Origin: Bacillota bacterium
Lineage (GTDB): Bacteria > Bacillota > Bacilli > Bacillales > Cytobacillaceae
Direction of reading: 5' to 3'
Assembly: GCA_023389895.1 (NCBI GenBank)
Contig: JAEWDX010000350.1
Span: 1 to 38,102 of the forward strand
Length of the DNA stretch: 38,102 nt
Position numbers and translations under genes: made by a program. The notes beneath the pieces were generated by a model. The model was not told where the DNA came from and did not search any database. It worked only from the letters and a program-made list of their open reading frames with translations. Shown piece after piece: positions 33,087 to 38,102 of this stretch. Positions within the stretch are counted from its first letter, which is position 1; the number at the start of each line of letters is the position of its first letter.

Positions 33087-34580
33087 TCAGCAAAGAATAG
33101 ATTGCTTTAATTTTTCATTTGTTAATTCAAACCAATCATCAAAAGTCATTTCAAACTCATTTATATGCTGGAATTCATTGGATTCAGGAAGATAGCGATA
33201 ATCATTTTTATATTGATCAACATGATCCACGACAGCGCATATTCCATCTGCAATATAAAGGACCTCTTCTTCTGTCATTGTAGGATGAAGTGAAACGCGG
33301 ACCCATCCTGGTTTTAAATAATAGTTTCCCTTATCAATTTCATTTGTTATCATGTGAGAATTAGCTTTATCGATATTTAATAAATAATGGCCATAAGTTC
33401 CTGCACAGGAGCACCCACCCCTGACTTGAATACCGTGAACATCATTTAAGAGCTTCACAATGAGTTGATGAGAAACTCCGTCTACATAAAATGAAATAAT
33501 TGGGAGACGCGCCTTCTTTTTTGGCTCTAGAATCTTGATTTTTTCATTCTTAGTTAATCGTTCAAATAGAAAATTCAACCATTTTCTATCTTGAACTTTT
33601 ATATGATCCATTCCCATTTCTTCTTTTAGACGAATAGCTAGAGCTGTCTTTGTCGCTTGCAAAAATCCTGGCGTTCCTCCATCCTCCCGGTTTTCAATAT
33701 TGCTTAAATAAGCTTTCTCGCCCCACGGATTCGTCCAATTCACTGTTCCGCCGCCTGGTCGATCAGGTATCGCATTATGATATAAATTTTTATCGATAAT
33801 GGCTACGCCCATTGTACCTGGTCCTCCCAAAAACTTATGTGGTGAGAAAAAGATTCCATCCAATTTTTCCAACTCGTTTTCCGGATGCATATTCATTTTT
33901 ACATAAGGGGCTGATGCAGAAAAATCAACAAAGCAAATACCATCATATCGATGCATAACCTCTGCTAATTGATGATAGGGTGTTTCAACGCCCGTTACAT
34001 TCGAACAAGCAGTAAAAGATCCAATTTTCAACGGTCGATCGTCATATTGCTTGATTGCCTGTTCCAGCATGATAGGACATACTTCTCCAGCTGCATTCGG
34101 TGGTACGATCATGACATCCGCAATCGTTTCCTCCCAGGTGACTTGATTCGAATGATGCTCCATATGCGTAATAAAAACAACTGGTTTAGGAAGTTGTTGA
34201 ATTTCCTTTAAAGTTCGATATTGTTCATGAAGCGCTAAACCTAATATTCTTTGGATTTTACAGATGGCTCCCGTCATACCTGTGCCTTCAAAAAATAAAA
34301 CATCATTATCAGAAGCGTTAATATGCCGCTTAATAATCTGCTTAGCCTCTTCGTAAACTCTAGTCATACTTTTTCCAGTAATATTTGTTTCCGTATGAGT
34401 ATTGGCGACAAAGGGGCCGAATTGATACATCAGCTTTTCCTCTATAGGTTGATACAATCTTCCACTAGCCGTCCAATCAGCATAATAAATTTTCTTTTCT
34501 CCATATGGATTGTGAAATACTTGCTCACGTCCAATAATATTTTCCCTAAAATATTGAAAATGCTTGTCTAAATCAATCAT
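33087..34580 (-). CDS. Class V aminotransferase, cysteine-desulfurase-like
   Basis: A 497-residue PLP enzyme. Catalytic Lys249 is in SPHKFLGGPGTMGV, the PLP-stacking His is at 142-143 (HMEHHSNQVTWEE), Asp219 contacts the pyridine ring, and a candidate sulfur-carrying loop has Cys390 and Cys392 (RGGCSCAGTYGHY). The order matches cysteine desulfurases and their relatives, though the Cys-loop is longer than in IscS/SufS. No other enzyme for sulfur insertion (FdhD, PucA-like) is visible in the window. Location between the ModE-like gene and the formate dehydrogenase operon suggests it may supply sulfur to a molybdenum cofactor; that is inferred. It could be a kynureninase-like enzyme instead. Confidence 0.8.
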   Translation of the reverse strand: MIDLDKHFQYFRENIIGREQVFHNPYGEKKIYYADWTASGRLYQPIEEKLMYQFGPFVANTHTETNITGKSMTRVYEEAKQIIKRHINASDNDVLFFEGTGMTGAICKIQRILGLALHEQYRTLKEIQQLPKPVVFITHMEHHSNQVTWEETIADVMIVPPNAAGEVCPIMLEQAIKQYDDRPLKIGSFTACSNVTGVETPYHQLAEVMHRYDGICFVDFSASAPYVKMNMHPENELEKLDGIFFSPHKFLGGPGTMGVAIIDKNLYHNAIPDRPGGGTVNWTNPWGEKAYLSNIENREDGGTPGFLQATKTALAIRLKEEMGMDHIKVQDRKWLNFLFERLTKNEKIKILEPKKKARLPIISFYVDGVSHQLIVKLLNDVHGIQVRGGCSCAGTYGHYLLNIDKANSHMITNEIDKGNYYLKPGWVRVSLHPTMTEEEVLYIADGICAVVDHVDQYKNDYRYLPESNEFQHINEFEMTFDDWFELTNEKLKQSILC

Positions 34581-34600
34581 ATCCTCATCCCTCTCAACTT

Positions 34601-34639
34601 AAAAAAGCGAATCGCAAGAACATAACGATTCGCTTTTTT
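34601..34639 (-). terminator. Rho-independent terminator after the formate dehydrogenase operon
   Basis: A perfect 14-bp inverted repeat AAAAAAGCGAATCG / CGATTCGCTTTTTT with an 11-base loop, ending in six T on both strands. It starts 5 bases past the gamma-subunit stop and separates the operon from the desulfurase-like gene. Confidence 0.85.
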
Positions 34640-34644
34640 AATTG

Positions 34645-35337
34645 TTAAGCGTTCAACTTGTGGGAATTTCCACTGTGTTTTACGTTTTCCTTTTCTTCCT
34701 CTTCTTCTACCTCTTTATACCAAAGTTCATGATGGTGCTCCGCGTACTCTCTATCCATATATCCTGAGGCCATTGCATTGAAAGATGTGCGCTCATTCGG
34801 ATGGAATACAGTTAAATACACATGAACAAAGAAGAAGATAGTTAATAGCACGGCAGAAAGATCATGAATAAAAACCATAATCAAACCTGCTGTTGCAGTA
34901 AACCAACCGAACCAAAGGGCAAACCCAGAAAAGGCTAGAAGAACTCCACAAACAACAGCAAATAAATAATACAACTTTTGACCAGTATTATACTTTTCTT
35001 GCGGAGGCATATTACCGCCTCCGACAAAATAGTGCTTTGGAGCTGCCATTAACCAGCCAAAATCCCTTTTTCCCCACTTAAAAGCACTTAAAAAGCCAAA
35101 GCGTTTCTTAGAGAAGATAAAGTAAATAATAGGTGCTACAACAAACATGACTGCGCCAATGCGGTGAATAAGTCTAACAATGTATCCAGCTTCATTCACT
35201 AATAATGCAGATGTTCCTTCGAAAAAGACTGCGTATCCTGTAAGCAAAGCCATTAGAAAACCCGCGGCTACTGTCCAGTGCATAATCATATCTGAACGAT
35301 TATAACGTTTCACTAGTTTTTTCCCTTGCTTACTCAT
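34645..35337 (-). CDS. Formate dehydrogenase gamma subunit, cytochrome b
   Basis: A 230-residue integral membrane cytochrome of the FdnI/FdoI family: four membrane spans (around residues 20-40, 55-75, 115-140, 150-175). His residues for heme include those in MHWTVAAGF, IHRIGAVMF, VFIHDLSAV and FVHVYLTVFHP. It takes electrons from the beta subunit and reduces menaquinone. The frame is open to an ATG at 35376, but the ATG at 35337 has GAAGGAG just upstream and overlaps the beta-subunit stop by 8 bases, so it is preferred. The C-terminus is a short acidic and His-rich tail. Last gene of the alpha-beta-gamma operon. Symbols differ among organisms, so none is given. Confidence 0.9.
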   Translation of the reverse strand: MSKQGKKLVKRYNRSDMIMHWTVAAGFLMALLTGYAVFFEGTSALLVNEAGYIVRLIHRIGAVMFVVAPIIYFIFSKKRFGFLSAFKWGKRDFGWLMAAPKHYFVGGGNMPPQEKYNTGQKLYYLFAVVCGVLLAFSGFALWFGWFTATAGLIMVFIHDLSAVLLTIFFFVHVYLTVFHPNERTSFNAMASGYMDREYAEHHHELWYKEVEEEEEKENVKHSGNSHKLNA

Positions 35338-36172
35338 CTCCTTCGCCTCCGTTATGTGCATTATCTTGCTGATCATCTATATTTTTGTACGTTGCTGACG
35401 AAACAATAAAGTTTGCCAATAATCCAACTGCTGTTGCGCCCATAAATAATTGCGTTACAGGTTTTAAGACATCCTTACGGAAACCAATTAACTCATTCGT
35501 TTTAGGCTGAGCAGGAAGGCCATATACTTCTGGCTCTTCTGTTAACACATAAACATAATGTGTTCCACCCATTAATTTATCCCCATATACATTTGCTTTC
35601 GGGAATCTGTCTTTTATTCTTTCTACACGGTCATGAGCTTTCTGTACAACCACTTCCCATGAATCAAATTCTAAGCAATTTGTTGGGCATGTTTGAACAC
35701 AAGCTGGCATTTCACCATTTGTTACTCTATCTTGGCAGAAATCACATTTGTTCATGCGCTTGTTTCCAGTTAGTGAATCCGTTTCATAACGTGGAACATC
35801 AAATGGACATGCCTTTGAGCAATACGTACAGCCAATACATTTATCGCCTTCAAAGCCAACGAAACCATCATTATGTGTAAATAGAGCATGTGATGGACAA
35901 ACCTCAACACATGGAGCTTCTGAACAATGCATGCACTGATCCTTGCGAATTAGCCAATCCATTCTTCCTGTTGAAGTATCATATTGCTCAGTAAATTTCA
36001 TTAACATAAGTGTATTGACAGAACGGTCTGCCGGATTTTGATACGTTCCTGGAACTTTAGTAAATTCAGTTGCAGGGAGATTATGCCATTCCTTACACGC
36101 TAATTGACATGCTTTACACCCTGTACAAAGAGAAGTATCAACCAAAATCGCTTTATCCATTTTTCTAGCCAT
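35330..36172 (-). CDS. Formate dehydrogenase beta subunit, four [4Fe-4S] ferredoxin
   Basis: A 280-residue electron-transfer subunit with four cysteine clusters: CTGCKACQLAC (residues 16-26), CMHCSEAPCVEVC near 90, CIGCTYCSKAC near 123, and CDFCQDRVTNGEMPACVQTC near 150. These fit four [4Fe-4S] centres as in FdnH/FdoH. One hydrophobic span near the C-terminus (about 240-260, LFMGATAVGLLANFIVSS) anchors it. It carries electrons from the molybdenum subunit to the cytochrome b. Starts 2 bases after the alpha-subunit stop with GGGGGG upstream, overlapping the gamma start. Confidence 0.92.
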   Translation of the reverse strand: MARKMDKAILVDTSLCTGCKACQLACKEWHNLPATEFTKVPGTYQNPADRSVNTLMLMKFTEQYDTSTGRMDWLIRKDQCMHCSEAPCVEVCPSHALFTHNDGFVGFEGDKCIGCTYCSKACPFDVPRYETDSLTGNKRMNKCDFCQDRVTNGEMPACVQTCPTNCLEFDSWEVVVQKAHDRVERIKDRFPKANVYGDKLMGGTHYVYVLTEEPEVYGLPAQPKTNELIGFRKDVLKPVTQLFMGATAVGLLANFIVSSATYKNIDDQQDNAHNGGEGDE

Positions 36173-36174
36173 GG

Positions 36175-38102
36175 TTATTTACCCCCCTTTGTCACGTTAC
36201 AGCTACATGCTTTATATTCTGGAGTACCTGTATTTGGATCTGCCGCTGAGTTTGTTACTTTATTGACGGAATCACCGTGAACTAATCCTTTATAACCCCA
36301 GCCCCATGGTACACCAACGACTTCAACATCTCTTCCGTCTACTTTCAAGGTTTGAATCCGGTCTGTAACCATCGCATCAATCGTAACGGCACCACGAGCA
36401 GTTGAAACTGTGACTGGATCTCCTGATTTAACGCCAATTTTCTTCGCAAGATTTTTACTAATTTCAGCAAAGTTTGATGGCATTAGCTCATTTAATTGCG
36501 GCGTATTACGAGTTACCCCACCAGAAAGGAATTGTTCTGTCACCATATAAGTAGTCAATACATATGGGTAATCCTTCGCTTCACCAGTTTTTTGGAACTC
36601 AGGTACTTCTAATGCACGCATCATTGGATTGGATTGCTGTGAATACATTGGATTATCCACTGGTGATTCCATCGGCTCATAGTGAACCGGCATTGGACCA
36701 TCGCCAATTCCACCTTCTGTAATAGTTGGCGCCACTTTAAAGATATTCGGATCATAACCAGGTTTAAGCTCTATTTCTAGAGGATCCTTTTGCGGTTGCT
36801 TATACACGGTACGGAATAACGCACCTTTTCCTTCACCAGTTGTGAATACTTTACTTCCCTCTGGTGTATCTGGCGCTTTATCTTTAGCAGCAACGTGTAA
36901 ATTATCAGGTCCAACCCAGCTCGTGCCATCCCACCAGACTAGTGCACGATCCTTGTCAATAGGCTGTCCATTCATATTTACGGAAGCACGATTCCAAAGA
37001 ACACGAGTATTAGCTGGCCATGCAAATGTCCAATTTGGATGAATTCCTAAACCACTAGGATCTGTATTATCATGACGTAAGGAGTGATTTCCTTCTTCCG
37101 TAATAACCCCAGTATATAGGCCAGCCAAACCAGAAGAAACTGTTCCTGGTTCTGCTTTCTGAATTTCCCCACTTGAATTCAATAACTTTCCAGTTGTTAA
37201 ATCATAACCGTTCATTTCTTTCAGAACTGCTTCCATGTCAATTCCATGACCTTTGGCAGGATAATCCCAAGTTAAGTCAAGAATTGGTTTATCTTTCGAA
37301 TCTGTACTACCAGCATATAATTCTCTTACTTTCAACATAATTTCATAGAGAATATCAGCATCAGGCAGTGCTTCTCCTGGAGCAGAAACAATAGCATGCT
37401 TTCCTTGTATCCAACGTGCTGAGTTTGTCATTGTTCCGTCTTTTTCGAATGCCATCGCTGCTGGTAATAGAAGCACCTCTGTTTTTACATCTTTCGGATC
37501 AAGATCTGGGTGCTGCCAGAATGAAGCAGTCTCTGTTTCGAAAATTTCCCCAACGACTAACAAGTCAAGATTGCGTAAGCCATTCCATACCATATCTAAG
37601 TTAGGTGTACTAACGGCTGGGTTCTGTGCAAAAATAAAGCCCATCTTAAATGCCTTTTGATTTAATTTTTCAAAAATAGGCACATAGTTAGCAGCGGAGT
37701 TTTTGGAGCTACGCTTTGGAATATTATGATAACCAAATTCGTTCTCTGGTGTAGCACTATCACCGTACCAAGCTTTCAATAATGAAATTAATTGTTTACT
37801 CTTCGTTGTACCGACAGCCTTTACATAATCATTTAATGTAGGAAGACCATCCGTTGGAATCGGTAAATAACCAGGTAGTATATGAGCCAAACAAGCCATA
37901 TCTGTAGACCCTTGAACATTCGGCTCTCCACGGTTTGCATTAATACCGCCGCCTGCCTTACCCATGTTGCCAAGCAACAATTGAATAATGGCATACATTC
38001 TTATTCCTTGAACACCAACAGATTTTTGCGTCATACCAAGTGCGTAAAGAATCGTACCAGGACGATTGTGGACGAATGTTTCAGCAACAAGCTTCACTGT
38101 TT
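36175..38102 (-). CDS. Formate dehydrogenase alpha subunit, C-terminal ~640 residues (5' end off the window)
   Basis: The C-terminal two-thirds of a formate dehydrogenase-N-type molybdopterin subunit. The first visible part, TILYALGMTQKSVGVQGIRMYAIIQLLLGNMGKAGGGINA, matches FdnG. GEPNVQGSTDM lies next, and the C-terminal molybdopterin-dinucleotide domain is at the end (TTYMVTEQFLSGGVTRNTPQLNELMPSNF, then GDPVTVSTARGAV). The first codon in the frame, GTG at 38097, is interior and not a start; the gene runs past 38102. The active-site Cys or Sec, the [4Fe-4S] motif and the Tat signal lie outside, so whether it is a selenoprotein cannot be told. First known gene of the three-gene operon. Confidence 0.92.
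   Translation of the reverse strand, partial: TVKLVAETFVHNRPGTILYALGMTQKSVGVQGIRMYAIIQLLLGNMGKAGGGINANRGEPNVQGSTDMACLAHILPGYLPIPTDGLPTLNDYVKAVGTTKSKQLISLLKAWYGDSATPENEFGYHNIPKRSSKNSAANYVPIFEKLNQKAFKMGFIFAQNPAVSTPNLDMVWNGLRNLDLLVVGEIFETETASFWQHPDLDPKDVKTEVLLLPAAMAFEKDGTMTNSARWIQGKHAIVSAPGEALPDADILYEIMLKVRELYAGSTDSKDKPILDLTWDYPAKGHGIDMEAVLKEMNGYDLTTGKLLNSSGEIQKAEPGTVSSGLAGLYTGVITEEGNHSLRHDNTDPSGLGIHPNWTFAWPANTRVLWNRASVNMNGQPIDKDRALVWWDGTSWVGPDNLHVAAKDKAPDTPEGSKVFTTGEGKGALFRTVYKQPQKDPLEIELKPGYDPNIFKVAPTITEGGIGDGPMPVHYEPMESPVDNPMYSQQSNPMMRALEVPEFQKTGEAKDYPYVLTTYMVTEQFLSGGVTRNTPQLNELMPSNFAEISKNLAKKIGVKSGDPVTVSTARGAVTIDAMVTDRIQTLKVDGRDVEVVGVPWGWGYKGLVHGDSVNKVTNSAADPNTGTPEYKACSCNVTKGGK

Noticed and set aside
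36175..38102. Selenocysteine in the formate dehydrogenase alpha subunit
   Set aside because: The active-site residue lies upstream of the window edge, so Cys or Sec cannot be decided here.
1..38102. CRISPR array, tRNA/rRNA genes, insertion sequences or prophage
   Set aside because: No regularly spaced direct repeats, no tRNA- or rRNA-like sequence, and no transposase, integrase or phage gene was seen.

Overview
The window is low-GC, densely packed Firmicute DNA. The Shine-Dalgarno sequences are AGGAGG-type, TTG and GTG starts are common, and the set includes a spore-cortex lytic enzyme, a sporulenol-synthase-type cyclase, YppC-like and YsaA-like proteins and a typical Bacillus IlvD. It is most likely the chromosome of a spore-forming member of the Bacillaceae with a respiratory metabolism (membrane-bound formate dehydrogenase). 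The species cannot be named from the sequence alone.

Layout. 1-2.1 kb: the terminator of a gene off the left edge, then an MFS efflux pump behind an ArsR-type repressor with a palindromic operator. 2.3-4.4 kb: a guanylate-kinase paralogue with an unusual P-loop, a possible small membrane peptide, a 72-aa basic protein and a YsaA-like HAD phosphatase. 4.5-6.0 kb: a three-LysM GH18 spore-cortex enzyme with a candidate sigma-K promoter. 6.0-9.6 kb: a three-gene molybdenum hydroxylase operon (molybdopterin, FAD and 2Fe-2S subunits). 9.7-11.4 kb: ilvD. 11.4-21.9 kb: a catabolic block with hyuA-hyuB, a divergent DUF3870 gene, an APC permease-class III aminotransferase operon, and a class III CoA-transferase-acyl-CoA dehydrogenase operon behind a structured leader. 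22.0-28.9 kb: RDD, SpoIIM-like, DUF58, MoxR, DUF4350, DUF4129 and polytopic membrane genes. 28.9-30.9 kb: the terpenoid cyclase. 30.9-33.0 kb: a DUF2515 (YppC-like) gene, a small membrane protein and a ModE-like DNA-binding protein. 33.1-38.1 kb: a class V (cysteine-desulfurase-like) enzyme and the gamma, beta and partial alpha subunits of a formate dehydrogenase.

How the parts may work together. Two molybdoenzymes (the hydroxylase and the formate dehydrogenase), a stand-alone ModE-type DNA-binding domain and a desulfurase-like enzyme sit in one 38-kb stretch. The hydroxylase, the ATP-dependent hydantoinase/oxoprolinase pair, the amine permease/aminotransferase pair and the CoA-transferase/dehydrogenase pair together suggest degradation of a nitrogenous, perhaps heterocyclic, compound. 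The substrate cannot be read from the sequence. CodY-like boxes (13 of 15 matches) lie in two of the catabolic promoter regions.

Most notable oddities: two genes (hydroxylase molybdopterin subunit, DUF2515) have a strong ribosome-binding site correctly placed before a non-canonical AUA or AUC codon instead of ATG/GTG/TTG; a 59-bp near-perfect inverted repeat follows hyuB; and a promoter-leader-terminator arrangement precedes the CoA-transferase gene and looks like an attenuator of no class I recognise.
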